From assembly GCF_024138165.1 (NCBI RefSeq), contig NZ_CP100000.1, positions 2,604,001-2,668,000 of the forward strand: DNA of 64,000 nt. The letters run 5' to 3'. The stretch is from Halorussus vallis (GTDB lineage Archaea; Halobacteriota; Halobacteria; Halobacteriales; Haladaptataceae). Under the pieces are notes generated by a model. It was not told the origin of the DNA, did not search any database, and saw nothing but the letters and a program-made list of their open reading frames with translations. Made by a program: the position numbers and the translations under genes. Below are positions 40,376-49,395 of this stretch, piece after piece; positions within the stretch are counted from its first letter, which is position 1; every line of letters begins with the position of its first letter.

Positions 40376-40510
40376 ACCCTGGCGGCTGGTTCACCGAGCG
40401 CTACCCGTGATCTGTGTCGCCGAGCGCGACCCTCGGCCGGTAATCTACTGTTGCGGAAAATGGGAAGACGCGTCTCGTTTCGCCCGTCGGTCGAAGCCGC
40501 GGGTCCGTCG

Positions 40511-41374
40511 TCAGTTGCTGCCCTTCTCGATGGGCGCGTCGACGAGGTTGCCCCACTCGGTCCACGACCCGTCGTAGTTGACGGTGTCGTCGTAGCCCAG
40601 CAGTTCGTGGAGCGCGAACCAGGCGACCGACGAGCGCTCGCCGATGCGGCAGTACGCGACCGTCGTGCCCTCGCCGTCGATGTCCTCGTCGGCGTAGAGT
40701 TCCTGGAGTTCGTCGCGGTCCTTGAACGTCCCATCGTCGTTGGTCACCGCGGCCCACGAGATGTTCTTCGCGCCCGGGATGTGGCCGCCGCGCTGGGCGG
40801 TCTCCTGGAGTCCTGGTGGGGCGAGCACTTCGCCGGAGAACTCCTCGGGCGAGCGAACGTCCACGAGGGGGACGCCGCGGTCGATGGCCTTCTCGACGTC
40901 GTCGCGGTACGCGCGGATGGACTCGCGCGGGCCGCCGGCGTCGTAGGACTGCTCGGAGAACTCCGGCACCTCGTCGGTGGTCGGGTAGTCGTTCTCCAGC
41001 CAGTAGTCGCGGCCGCCGTCGAGCAGGCGGACGTCGTCGTGGCCGTAGTACTTGAACTGCCAGTAGGCGTAGGCGGCGAACCAGTTGGAGTTGTCGCCGT
41101 AGAGGACGACCGTCGAGTCCTCGGTGATGCCGTGGCCGCCCAGCAGGTCCTCGAAGTCTCCCTTCTCGAGGATGTCGCGCTGGGTCTGGTCCTGCAGTTG
41201 CGTCTCCCAGTTGAAGCCGATGGCGCCGGGGGCGTGACTCTCCTCGTAGGCCTCGGTGTCGACGTCGACCTCGACGAGTCGGTACTCGGGGTCGTCGCTC
41301 TGGAACTCCTCCAGGTGGTCTTCCACCCAGTCGGCCGTGACGAGAACGTCGTTTGCGTACTCGGTGTCGCTCAT
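40511..41374 (-). CDS. rhodanese-type sulfurtransferase
   Basis: This 287-residue two-domain enzyme transfers sulfur from thiosulfate or mercaptopyruvate to acceptors. The inactive first domain covers about 1-140 and the catalytic second domain about 160-285. The active-site cysteine lies in the loop AYCRIGERSSV (about 240). A Cys-Arg-x-Gly-Glu-Arg loop is typical of thiosulfate sulfurtransferases. Transcription is probably leaderless, with the TATA-like box at 41400-41407 about 29 nt upstream. It is divergent from a second two-domain rhodanese. Confidence 0.9.
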   Translation of the reverse strand: MSDTEYANDVLVTADWVEDHLEEFQSDDPEYRLVEVDVDTEAYEESHAPGAIGFNWETQLQDQTQRDILEKGDFEDLLGGHGITEDSTVVLYGDNSNWFAAYAYWQFKYYGHDDVRLLDGGRDYWLENDYPTTDEVPEFSEQSYDAGGPRESIRAYRDDVEKAIDRGVPLVDVRSPEEFSGEVLAPPGLQETAQRGGHIPGAKNISWAAVTNDDGTFKDRDELQELYADEDIDGEGTTVAYCRIGERSSVAWFALHELLGYDDTVNYDGSWTEWGNLVDAPIEKGSN

Positions 41375-41399
41375 ACGTCCACTCCTTGACGACGTAGCG

Positions 41400-41407
41400 T
41401 TATATTA
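41400..41407 (-). promoter_or_regulatory. TATA-like box for the sulfurtransferase gene at 40511-41374
   Basis: TATATTA lies with its centre about 29 nt before the ATG on the minus strand, the usual TATA-to-start distance for leaderless haloarchaeal genes, so it also supports that start codon. Confidence 0.45.
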
Positions 41408-41605
41408 CCTTTACTCACGGTAGGTACCGCCTCGTGTCGGCTTTACCGGAAAGGATTGCCAGTTGGTTGCCCCGGCCGCCCTCCTCCCCGAGAGGCGATG
41501 TGTCTCCCCGACGGAGAGGCGGCAGTACTTACCGGGACCTCGGAGTCCCCGCGAAAGGTCGCCCGAACCGGGAGATTAAGCCTTCGGAGGCGCTACCGTG
41601 GGGTG

Positions 41606-42394
41606 ATGCAGGAGAACGTCGTAGTGAGCGCCGACTGGCTCGCCGACCGCCTCGGCGAGGTGGCCGTCGTGGACGTGCGCGACGCCTGGGAGTACGAGGG
41701 CATCGGCCACGTGCCGACCGCGGTCAACGTCCCTTTCGACACCTTCCGGAGCGCCGAGGAGAGCGACGAAGGGATGTTGCCGGGCGCCGAGCGGTGGGCC
41801 GAACTGCTCGGCGACGCGGGTATCGAGAACGACGACACTATCGTCGCCTACGACGACACCCACGGCGTGTTCGCGGCGCGGTTCCTCGTCACGGCCGAAC
41901 TGTACGGCCACGAAGACCTCCGCCTGCTCGACGGCGACTTTAGTTCGTGGACCCGCGAGCACGAGACGACCACCGACGTCCCGGACCCCGAACCGACCGC
42001 CTACGAGGTCCGTGAACCCGCCGCCTCGCCGCTGGTCGACCGCGAGGCGGTCGAAGTGGCGGTGGACGCGCCCGACGACGACACGGTCATCGTCGACACC
42101 CGCACCCCCGAGGAGTTCGCGGCGGGCCACGTCCCCGGCGCGGTCAACCTCGACTGGAAGGAACTCGTCGACGACGACTCTCGCGGATTGAAACCTCGGG
42201 AGGAACTCGAAGCGATACTGTCCGACCGGGGTATCACGCCCGACCGCCGCGTGCTGCTCTACTGCAACACCGCTCGACGAATCAGCCACACCTACGTCGT
42301 CCTCTCGTTCCTGGGGTACGACGACCTCGCGTTCTACGAGGGAAGCCTGACCGAGTGGGAGGCCGTCGGCGGTCCCATCGAGACGGGGTCGTAA
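41606..42394 (+). CDS. rhodanese-type sulfurtransferase, second copy
   Basis: This 262-residue protein again has two rhodanese modules: residues about 5-120 (inactive; VVVDVRDAWEYEGIGH) and 140-255. The catalytic cysteine lies in LLYCNTARRIS (about 230). The loop differs from its neighbour's CRIGER, so donor or acceptor preference may differ. Start: an ATTAAG box about 33 nt upstream of ATG 41606 supports it over the upstream open frame. It forms a divergent pair with 40511-41374. Confidence 0.88.
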   Translation: MQENVVVSADWLADRLGEVAVVDVRDAWEYEGIGHVPTAVNVPFDTFRSAEESDEGMLPGAERWAELLGDAGIENDDTIVAYDDTHGVFAARFLVTAELYGHEDLRLLDGDFSSWTREHETTTDVPDPEPTAYEVREPAASPLVDREAVEVAVDAPDDDTVIVDTRTPEEFAAGHVPGAVNLDWKELVDDDSRGLKPREELEAILSDRGITPDRRVLLYCNTARRISHTYVVLSFLGYDDLAFYEGSLTEWEAVGGPIETGS

Positions 42395-42414
42395 TCGTCC
42401 GGTCGCGCGGCGAG

Positions 42415-45078
42415 TCAGTCGTCGAAGTTCGTGAATTCGAAGCGCGCGCCGCCCGTCTCGCTCTCGGTCACCCGACAGTCCCACTCGTACACCTCGGCCA
42501 ACTGCTGGACGAACGCCAGTCCGAGACCGGTCCCGCCTTCCTCGGCGGCGGTCGTGTAGCCCGCCTCGAAGACGGTTTTCCGGTCGTTTTTCGGGATGCC
42601 AGGACCGTCGTCGGCCACGTAGAAGCCGTTCGGTAAGTCGCCGACCGTGACGGTGACGTCCGACCCGCCGTGTTCGACCGCGTTCTCGAAGAGGTTGCGG
42701 AAGAGGTGGCGGATGTACGTCTCGTCGGCCTGTCTCGTGGTATCGAGCGCGACGTCCAGGGTCGCCTCGGGCGTCTCCACTTCTCCCCACGCCTGCGCGG
42801 CCACGTCCGCGAGTCGGACCGCGCTCCCCTCCTCGACCGCCTCCTGACCCCGGGCCAGCACCAGCAGGACGTCGATCATGTCCTCGATGCGGTCGAACGC
42901 CTCGGTGACGTACTCGACCGCGTCGGGGGCCGCCTCGGCCGGGAGTTGGCTCCCGTATATCTGGCCGATGGTGACGGGGTTGCGGAGTTCGTGGGCCAGC
43001 ATGCTCGCGAAACTGTCCAGGCGGTCCTTCTGGCGCTGGAGGCGGCGCTCGCGGTCGGTCCGCTTGAGCGCGGCCTCCGCGGTGGCCGCGACGAGTTCGA
43101 CGAGGCTCTCCATGTTCTCGTCGAACGTCCCCTGGTCGGCCGCCTCGACCGCGAGCGCGCCGTACTCACCCAACGGCACTACCATCGTCCGGCGCTCGCC
43201 GGTTTCGTCGGCGTCGTCGGTCGGGGCGGCCCCCTCGAACAGCGTCACGCCGTCGGCGATGCTCCGCCGGATTTTCTCGTCGTCCTCGGCGGTGAGCGAC
43301 CTCGCCCGCTCCGTCGTCGATTCGGCGCCGCGCGACGAACTCATCAGTTCGAGCACGTCCTCGTCGGCGTCGTAGGAGTAGACGACCGCGTCGGCCAGCG
43401 CGATGTCGTCCGTGAGCGTCTCGACGATGATATCGCCGATCTCCTCGCGGGTTTCCGTCTGGAGCAGTCCGCGGGTCGACTCCTGGAGCGCGGTGAGCGT
43501 CTGTTCGCGTTCCTTGCGCCTGATAGCCGCTATCGCGTGACTGATGGTTTCGCCCAGTTCGCTCATCACGGCTATCTTGCGCTCGTCGAAGGCCGACTCG
43601 TGCTCGGCGTACACGGTCAGGACGCCGTACTCGACCTCGTTGTACCGGAGCGGAACCGTTATCGCCGACTCGTAGCCCGCCGTGAGCGAGGCGTCCCGCC
43701 ACGGTTCGCCCGCGGGGTCGTTTCGCAGATATTGGACGGGCTGGACCTCCCGGGTCCGGAGCGCGGTCGCCCCGACGCCCTTCTCCGTCCGCTCGGCGAT
43801 CTCGGCGTCCGTGGTCCGAATCGCGTCCAGGTACTCGTCGCTGACCCCGGCCCACGCTCGGGGCGTGATCGTCTCGTAGTCCTCGGTGTACTCGGCGGTC
43901 CACGCCGCGGAGTACGTGTTCGACGCCGCCAACCGGTCGCACACCTCCTGTTCTATCTCCTCGCGCGACGTCGCCGTGACGAGCGCCTGGTCGATGTCCC
44001 GGATGACCGCGTTTATCTGGTTGAGTTCGTCCAACTCGTCGCGCTGACTGCGGAGTCGTTGCTCGTACAGGTGGCGCTCGGTCATGTCCCGGGTGACCTT
44101 CGCGAAGCCCCGCAGGTTCCCGTCGTCGTCGTGGAGGGCCGTGATGGTGACGTTGGCCCAGAACGTCCCGCCGCCCTTCTGGACGCGCTTGCCTTCGTCT
44201 TCGACCCGTCCGTTCTCGACGGCCTTCTCGAGGTTCCGCTCGGGGACGCCGTTCTCGCGGGCCTCGTCGGTGTAGAACGTCGAGAAGTGTTCGCCGACGA
44301 TCTCGTCCTCCTCGTAGCCCTTCAACTGCTCGGCGCCACGGTTCCAGGTCTGGACGATTCCGTCGGAGTCCAGCAGGAAGATAGCGTAGTCCTTGACCTC
44401 CCGAACGAGCGTCTCGAACCGCCTTTTCTGCTCGCGGAGTCGCTGTTCGTACTCGTGGCGCTCGGTCATGTCCCGGGTGACCTTGACGAACCCGCGGAGT
44501 TCACCGTCGTCGTCTCGGACCGACGTTATCGTCACGCTGGCCCAGAACCGCTCGCCGTCGTTCCTGAGCCGCCACCCCTTGTCCTCGGTGCGTCCGTCCT
44601 CCCTGGCCCTCGCGAGATTTCGCTCGGGGATGCCGTTCTCGCGGTCCTCGTCGGTGTAGAACGTCGAGAAGTGCTCGCCGATGATCTCGTCTTCCTCGTA
44701 ACCCTTCAACTGCTCGGCGCCACGGTTCCAGGTCTGGACGATTCCGTCGGGGTCGAGCACGAAGATGGCGTAGTCGGTGACCGACTGGACGAGTTCGCGA
44801 AACTGCGCCTGTTCGAGCGTCGACTCCGTGCCCGACTGAGCGGCCGACCCCCTGTCTGGCGGCCGCCACCAGAGTCGCCGGTCCGAACCGACCTCCCTGG
44901 TTTCCAGTTCACCACACTCGACCAACGCTTCGAGTCGCTCGGCGGTCGCATGCTCCGTACGGTCCAACGCGTCAGCGACCTCGCCCGTCGTGAGTGGTCG
45001 CCCGGGCGAATCGCCCCGGGTGAACACGTCGAGCGTGTCGTCGGGCGTGCGTCGTGACGGAGGCCCGGACGTTCCCAT
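42415..45078 (-). CDS. multidomain sensor histidine kinase (wHTH-PAS-PAS-GAF-GAF-HisKA-HATPase)
   Basis: This 887-residue cytoplasmic sensor has no TM segment. The N-terminal ~80 residues look like a winged helix (TTGEVADALDRTEHATAERL). Two PAS domains follow (about 95-200 and 225-330), then two GAF-like modules (about 345-490 and 500-640). Next come a HisKA domain with the phosphorylated His696 (MLAHELRNPV) and an ATPase domain with ENAVEHGGSD and a GTGLGL box. The two PAS domains are almost identical, even in DNA, so they arose by a recent internal duplication. A TATAAAT element 27 nt before the ATG (45102-45108) fixes the start. No response regulator is adjacent. Confidence 0.88.
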   Translation of the reverse strand: MGTSGPPSRRTPDDTLDVFTRGDSPGRPLTTGEVADALDRTEHATAERLEALVECGELETREVGSDRRLWWRPPDRGSAAQSGTESTLEQAQFRELVQSVTDYAIFVLDPDGIVQTWNRGAEQLKGYEEDEIIGEHFSTFYTDEDRENGIPERNLARAREDGRTEDKGWRLRNDGERFWASVTITSVRDDDGELRGFVKVTRDMTERHEYEQRLREQKRRFETLVREVKDYAIFLLDSDGIVQTWNRGAEQLKGYEEDEIVGEHFSTFYTDEARENGVPERNLEKAVENGRVEDEGKRVQKGGGTFWANVTITALHDDDGNLRGFAKVTRDMTERHLYEQRLRSQRDELDELNQINAVIRDIDQALVTATSREEIEQEVCDRLAASNTYSAAWTAEYTEDYETITPRAWAGVSDEYLDAIRTTDAEIAERTEKGVGATALRTREVQPVQYLRNDPAGEPWRDASLTAGYESAITVPLRYNEVEYGVLTVYAEHESAFDERKIAVMSELGETISHAIAAIRRKEREQTLTALQESTRGLLQTETREEIGDIIVETLTDDIALADAVVYSYDADEDVLELMSSSRGAESTTERARSLTAEDDEKIRRSIADGVTLFEGAAPTDDADETGERRTMVVPLGEYGALAVEAADQGTFDENMESLVELVAATAEAALKRTDRERRLQRQKDRLDSFASMLAHELRNPVTIGQIYGSQLPAEAAPDAVEYVTEAFDRIEDMIDVLLVLARGQEAVEEGSAVRLADVAAQAWGEVETPEATLDVALDTTRQADETYIRHLFRNLFENAVEHGGSDVTVTVGDLPNGFYVADDGPGIPKNDRKTVFEAGYTTAAEEGGTGLGLAFVQQLAEVYEWDCRVTESETGGARFEFTNFDD

Positions 45079-45101
45079 ACGCGGTAGTCCCACGCGACGG
45101 G

Positions 45102-45108
45102 TATAAAT
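45102..45108 (-). promoter_or_regulatory. TATA box of the histidine kinase gene
   Basis: On the minus strand ATTTATA is centred about 27 nt before the ATG at 45078, typical of a leaderless haloarchaeal promoter. Confidence 0.5.
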
Positions 45109-45204
45109 GAACCTTTCCAGATCGACTAACGTCAAGTCCTTCGCACTCTTTCACGACGATCCGCCGGAGTTGCGGAAAAGGCCGTGGAGCGCGACGGCCG
45201 CCCG

Positions 45205-46209
45205 CTATTCGGGTTCTTCGTGCCCGTGGCCGTTGACCTCGACCGTCAGCATCTGTGAGGCCTCCACGAGGAGTGCGACCACGAGCGGTCCCGCGATGAA
45301 TCCGACGGGGCCGAGGCTGAGCAGGCCGCCGGTGAAGCCGACGAAGTAGAGGCTTCCGGGGAGGTGGGCCGTCTCGCGGGCGAGGCGCGGCCGGACGACC
45401 GCATCGGGAAGCCACCCGACGACGACGCTGGCCACGACGGCGAACAGGACCGCGCCGGTCGCGTCACCGACCGTGAACCGGTGGACCGCGAGCAGGGCGA
45501 CCAAAAACGAGGGGCCGACGATGGGCAGGAACTGGAGGAGTCCCGAGACGATGGCGAGCGTCACGTAGAACTCGAAGTCGAACAGGACGAACACCGGGAG
45601 CGCGACGAGGAAGGTGGCGAGTGCCGTCGCGGCCTGGAGGACGTAGATGGCGAACAGCGTCTCGCGGGTGCGCTCGTGGAAGGCGGTCGCGATGTCCCGG
45701 TGGGCTGCCGGAACCAGTCCCAGCAGCGCCCGGCGGACCTCTCCGCGGTGAATCAACAGCGCGAACACCAGCATCGCGAACAGCGTGGCCTTGAGCGCGA
45801 GGATGGGCGCGAGGCGGGCGATAGACAGCGCGAGTCCGGTCAGGGACTCTCGGGAGAGTCTGACGACGACGCTCGCGTCGAGCGTGTAGACGAAGCCGAA
45901 CAGTTCGACCGTCGTGCTCCGCGGGAGTTCCCGGATGAGCGCGAGCAACTCGGCCTGCCGGCGGTATATCAGGAAGCCGAACGAGGCGAAGACGACGACC
46001 ACGCCGACGAACGCGAGCGCCGTCGCGACCGCGCTGGCCCACCACGGCGGGAGCCCCCGGTCGACCAGTCGGCGGTGGAGCGGGACGAGGACGTAGGCGA
46101 CGGTGATGGCGAAGAAGACCGTCGCGAGCACGTCGAACAGCACCGCGGCCGAGAGGGCGACGAGCGCCAGAAAGACGGCGCCCACCGCGCGCTGTCTCGT
46201 TCCGGACAT
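45205..46209 (-). CDS. AI-2E family membrane transporter, second copy
   Basis: This 334-residue protein belongs to the AI-2E/PerM family. It has about eight hydrophobic helices: pairs near 9-30 and 33-65, and a cluster from 150 to 320. A soluble segment at about 75-145 contains RELPRSTTVELFGFVYTLD. It is shorter than the copy at 33-1244 and lacks the acidic tail. The ATG at 46209 gives a typical N-terminus (MSGTRQRAV). It is divergent from thiB, with 117 nt between. Confidence 0.82.
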   Translation of the reverse strand: MSGTRQRAVGAVFLALVALSAAVLFDVLATVFFAITVAYVLVPLHRRLVDRGLPPWWASAVATALAFVGVVVVFASFGFLIYRRQAELLALIRELPRSTTVELFGFVYTLDASVVVRLSRESLTGLALSIARLAPILALKATLFAMLVFALLIHRGEVRRALLGLVPAAHRDIATAFHERTRETLFAIYVLQAATALATFLVALPVFVLFDFEFYVTLAIVSGLLQFLPIVGPSFLVALLAVHRFTVGDATGAVLFAVVASVVVGWLPDAVVRPRLARETAHLPGSLYFVGFTGGLLSLGPVGFIAGPLVVALLVEASQMLTVEVNGHGHEEPE

Positions 46210-46326
46210 GTTCGACCCTGCGCAAGCGGAGGTGATAGGCTTTCGGCTCTCGACTCTCGCCCGGCCCGGCACCGGGGCGACCGCACATCACGCGAATTAA
46301 GTACCACCGACTGTAATAACCGGGTA

Positions 46327-47484
46327 ATGAAACGACGAACCTTCGTCAAAAGCGGCGCGGCGGGAGCGCTCGTCGGCCTCGCCGGTTGCACCGGCGGCGG
46401 GACCGGCGGCCAGGGGACGACCGCGAACGGCGGGACGACGACCGGCGACGCGACCACGACCGCGGAGACCGAAACCGCGGCGGCGAAGACGACCCGCGAG
46501 AACCTCAGCGGGACGCTGACGGTCGCGACGTACAGTTCGTTCGTCGACGCGCCGAGTTCCTCGCCCGGCAAGTGGCTCAAGCAGACCTTCGAGAAGCGCC
46601 ACCCGGACGTGACCGTGAAGTTCCGGACGCCCGAGAACGAACTCAACTACTACATCCAGCGGGCCGCCCAGGGCGTCGACCTCGACGCCGACCTCTACGT
46701 CGGAGTCAACCCCGACCACCTCATCCGCATCGACGAGAAACTGGGCGGCAAGAAGCTGTTCGAACCGACGGCGCAGTCGCTGTCGAACTACGGCCACGTC
46801 AAGGACAGCCTGAAGTTCGACCCGAAGCACCGCGCAGTGCCCTACGACACGGGGTACATCAGCCTCGTCTACAACGAGAACCAGATTAAACAGGCGCCCA
46901 CGACGTTCGCCGACCTGCTGAAGGACCGCTACCAGGGCAAGCTCATCGTCCAGAACGCCAAGACCGCCGTCACGGGCCGGGCGTTCCTGCTGTGGACCGT
47001 CCACACCGTCGGCGAGGACCGCTACCTCGACTGGTGGCGGAAGCTCGCGAACAACGGCGCCAAGATAATGGGGTCGTGGGACGACGCCTACACCGCCTAC
47101 GAGAACGGCGAGGCCCCGATGGTCGTGTCGTACTCGACCGACCAGGTGTACGCCAACCGCTACAACAAGGACATGAGCAAGCACCAGGTCGGCTTCCTCA
47201 ACGACCAGGGGTACGCCAACCCCGAGGGGATGGCGAAGTTCGCCGGCACCGACCAGTCGGCGCTCGCCGAGGCGTTCATGGACTTCATGCTCGAGAAGGA
47301 GGCCCAGAAGCAGATCGCCCAACGCAACGTCCAGTTCCCCGCGACCGACTGGGCGCCGCTGGGCGAGGAGTTCAAGAAGTACGCCAAGGAGCCGCCGAAC
47401 CCCGTCACGTTCACCTACGACCAACTGAAGGGCAACGTCGACGACTGGGTCGACTCGTGGGCGCGCGAGATAGCCAGCAAGTAA
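46327..47484 (+). CDS. thiB: thiamine ABC transporter substrate-binding lipoprotein ThiB
   Basis: ThiB captures thiamine (and its phosphates) outside the membrane for the ThiPQ permease. The 385-residue protein has a lipobox (LVGLAGC, Cys about 22) followed by a Thr/Gly linker. The mature part matches the ThiB pattern closely: VPYDTGYISLVYNENQIKQ, RAFLLWTVHTVGEDRYLDWW, then GSWDDAYTAYENGEAPMVVS, where the W..AY residues belong to the ligand site. An AATTAAGT box about 30 nt upstream suggests a leaderless mRNA. I see no THI-box riboswitch before it. It is the first gene of thiB-thiP-thiQ. Confidence 0.9.
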   Translation: MKRRTFVKSGAAGALVGLAGCTGGGTGGQGTTANGGTTTGDATTTAETETAAAKTTRENLSGTLTVATYSSFVDAPSSSPGKWLKQTFEKRHPDVTVKFRTPENELNYYIQRAAQGVDLDADLYVGVNPDHLIRIDEKLGGKKLFEPTAQSLSNYGHVKDSLKFDPKHRAVPYDTGYISLVYNENQIKQAPTTFADLLKDRYQGKLIVQNAKTAVTGRAFLLWTVHTVGEDRYLDWWRKLANNGAKIMGSWDDAYTAYENGEAPMVVSYSTDQVYANRYNKDMSKHQVGFLNDQGYANPEGMAKFAGTDQSALAEAFMDFMLEKEAQKQIAQRNVQFPATDWAPLGEEFKKYAKEPPNPVTFTYDQLKGNVDDWVDSWAREIASK

Positions 47485-47523
47485 CGCCAGCGATAACCGA
47501 CCGGCGACGAGAACGGAGGACGA

Positions 47524-49395
47524 GTGAGCGACAGACGCGAGGACGCGACCGAGAACCCGGAGTCCGGTAGCGCGCCCGGAGCGCCAGCGTCGGACGGCGC
47601 GCCCGGAACCCGCGAGCGAGAGCCAGTCGCCCGCGCTCGCGCGGGCGACTGGCTCGAACGCCGCGCGCTGACGGTGCTCGGCGTTGTGACGGCGGCGGTC
47701 CTGCTCGTGGTCTTCTACTACCCTGTCCTCACGGTGTTCGCCGACGCGGTCCGGGTCGGCGGACGGTTCACGACCGAGGTCGTCGCCGAGGTGCTGACCG
47801 ACCCGTTCTACTTCGGCGTGCTCGCCCCGCTCCTCTCGGGCGACTTCGCCGAACTCGGCGACGTCGCCGCCGACACGCCGCTGGGGCTGTTCGGCTTCAC
47901 GGCGTTCCAGGCGCTACTCTCGACGGTCGCCAGCGTCGCGCTCGGCGTCCCCGGCGCCTACGTCCTCTCTCGCTACGAGTTCCCCGGCCGGCGGACGATT
48001 CGTTCGCTGACCATCGTCCCGTTCGTCCTGCCCTCCATCATGGTCGCCATCGGATTCTACGCCTTCTTCGGCGCGAACGGTCCCGTCAACGACCTGCTCG
48101 CCGCGCTCGGGTTCGGCCGGGCGAACCTGCTGTTGACCCTCGAAGCGATAATCGTCGCCCACGCCTTCTACAACGCGCCGCTGGTCGCGCGGGTCACCAC
48201 CGCGGCGTGGGAGAGCGTGGACGCCCGGATGGTCGAAACCGCCCGCTCGCTCGGCGCGAACCCGCGGCGAGCGTTCCGCAACGTGCTCGCACCCCAACTC
48301 CTGCCGGCGATTCTGACGGGCGCGCTCCTAACCTTCGTCTTCACGTTCATGTCGTTCCCCATCGTGCTCGCGCTCGGCGGGTTCGAGTTGGCGACCGTCG
48401 AGGTGTGGGTGTACTCGCTGGTCCAGGACCTGGACTACGCCGAGGCCGCGACGCTCGCCGCGTTCGAAACCGTGCTCTCGCTCGTACTGACCTACGCCTA
48501 CCTCCGGTACGAGGCCCGGCAGGCCGGCGGTGCGCGCGCGGCGAATCCGCCGGCCCGCAAGCGACTCGTCCCCGACGACTGGACGCCCGGCGCCGCGCTC
48601 GAACGCGCCGGCGTCCTCGCCTACGCCGTCGTGGTCGCCGTGGTGTTCGTCGGCCCGCTGGCGAGCATGGTCGTCGAGAGCCTGACCGGGCCGCAGGGGT
48701 TCACCCTCCAGTACTACCGGTTCCTCGTCGAGCGCCAGGTCGAGGGCGCCTCGTTCCAGACCAAGCCCGGCGTGGCGGTGCGCAACTCCCTGCTGTTCGG
48801 CGTCGCCACCCTCGTCGTCGCGCTCCCGATGGGCGTCACCGTCGCGGTGCTGACGACCCGGGGCGGCCGGGGGCGAAAGCTGGCCGACACCGCCGCGATG
48901 GCGCCGCTGGCGGTCAGCGGCGTCGTCGTCGGCCTCGGGATGCTCCGGGGACTGGTCTTCGGCGTCGAACTCTGGGGGACGAGGGTCCAGGTTTCGGGGC
49001 CGGTCGCCATCGTGGCGGCCCACGCCGTCGCGGCCTACCCCTTCGTGGTCCGGAACGTCGCGCCCCTGCTGGCGGGCGTCGACCGCTCGATGGTCGAGTC
49101 GGCCCGCGCGCTCGGGGCGACCCGGGCGCGGGCGCTCCTCGACGTCGAACTCCCGCTGGTCGCCTCGGGAGTGGCCGCGGGCGCCGCCTTCGCGTTCGCC
49201 ATCAGCGTCGGCGAGTTCGATTCGACGGTGATTTTGGCCACGGGGAGTTCGAGTTACACGATGCCCGTCGCCGTCGAGCGCTACATCGGCAGCCAGACCC
49301 TCGGCCCGGCCACCGCGATGGGGACGGTGCTGCTGGTCGTGACCAGCGTCGCGTTCGTCGCGGTCGACAGACTGGGAGGGCGGTGGGAGACGTGA
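47524..49395 (+). CDS. thiP: thiamine ABC transporter permease ThiP (fused dimer)
   Basis: This 623-residue permease contains two BPD_transp_1 modules in one chain, with about 12 TM helices in total. Each has an EAA-type loop: ETARSLGANPRRAF near 240 and ESARALGATRARAL near 527. These are the contact sites for the ATPase. The duplicated layout matches ThiP. The start is GTG, 39 nt after thiB, and a polar acidic N-terminal stretch of about 40 residues precedes the first helix. The stop overlaps the thiQ start. Confidence 0.9.
   Translation: MSDRREDATENPESGSAPGAPASDGAPGTREREPVARARAGDWLERRALTVLGVVTAAVLLVVFYYPVLTVFADAVRVGGRFTTEVVAEVLTDPFYFGVLAPLLSGDFAELGDVAADTPLGLFGFTAFQALLSTVASVALGVPGAYVLSRYEFPGRRTIRSLTIVPFVLPSIMVAIGFYAFFGANGPVNDLLAALGFGRANLLLTLEAIIVAHAFYNAPLVARVTTAAWESVDARMVETARSLGANPRRAFRNVLAPQLLPAILTGALLTFVFTFMSFPIVLALGGFELATVEVWVYSLVQDLDYAEAATLAAFETVLSLVLTYAYLRYEARQAGGARAANPPARKRLVPDDWTPGAALERAGVLAYAVVVAVVFVGPLASMVVESLTGPQGFTLQYYRFLVERQVEGASFQTKPGVAVRNSLLFGVATLVVALPMGVTVAVLTTRGGRGRKLADTAAMAPLAVSGVVVGLGMLRGLVFGVELWGTRVQVSGPVAIVAAHAVAAYPFVVRNVAPLLAGVDRSMVESARALGATRARALLDVELPLVASGVAAGAAFAFAISVGEFDSTVILATGSSSYTMPVAVERYIGSQTLGPATAMGTVLLVVTSVAFVAVDRLGGRWET

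Noticed and set aside
42670-45057. 795-residue plus-strand reading frame
   Set aside because: It is antisense to the histidine kinase and lacks any domain; long antisense frames are a G+C-rich artefact. Similar frames opposite ligA (23888-25723) and uvrC (29236-31347) are dismissed for the same reason.
46210-46326. THI-box riboswitch before thiB
   Set aside because: The conserved CUGAGA and related blocks are absent and the probable leader is too short.
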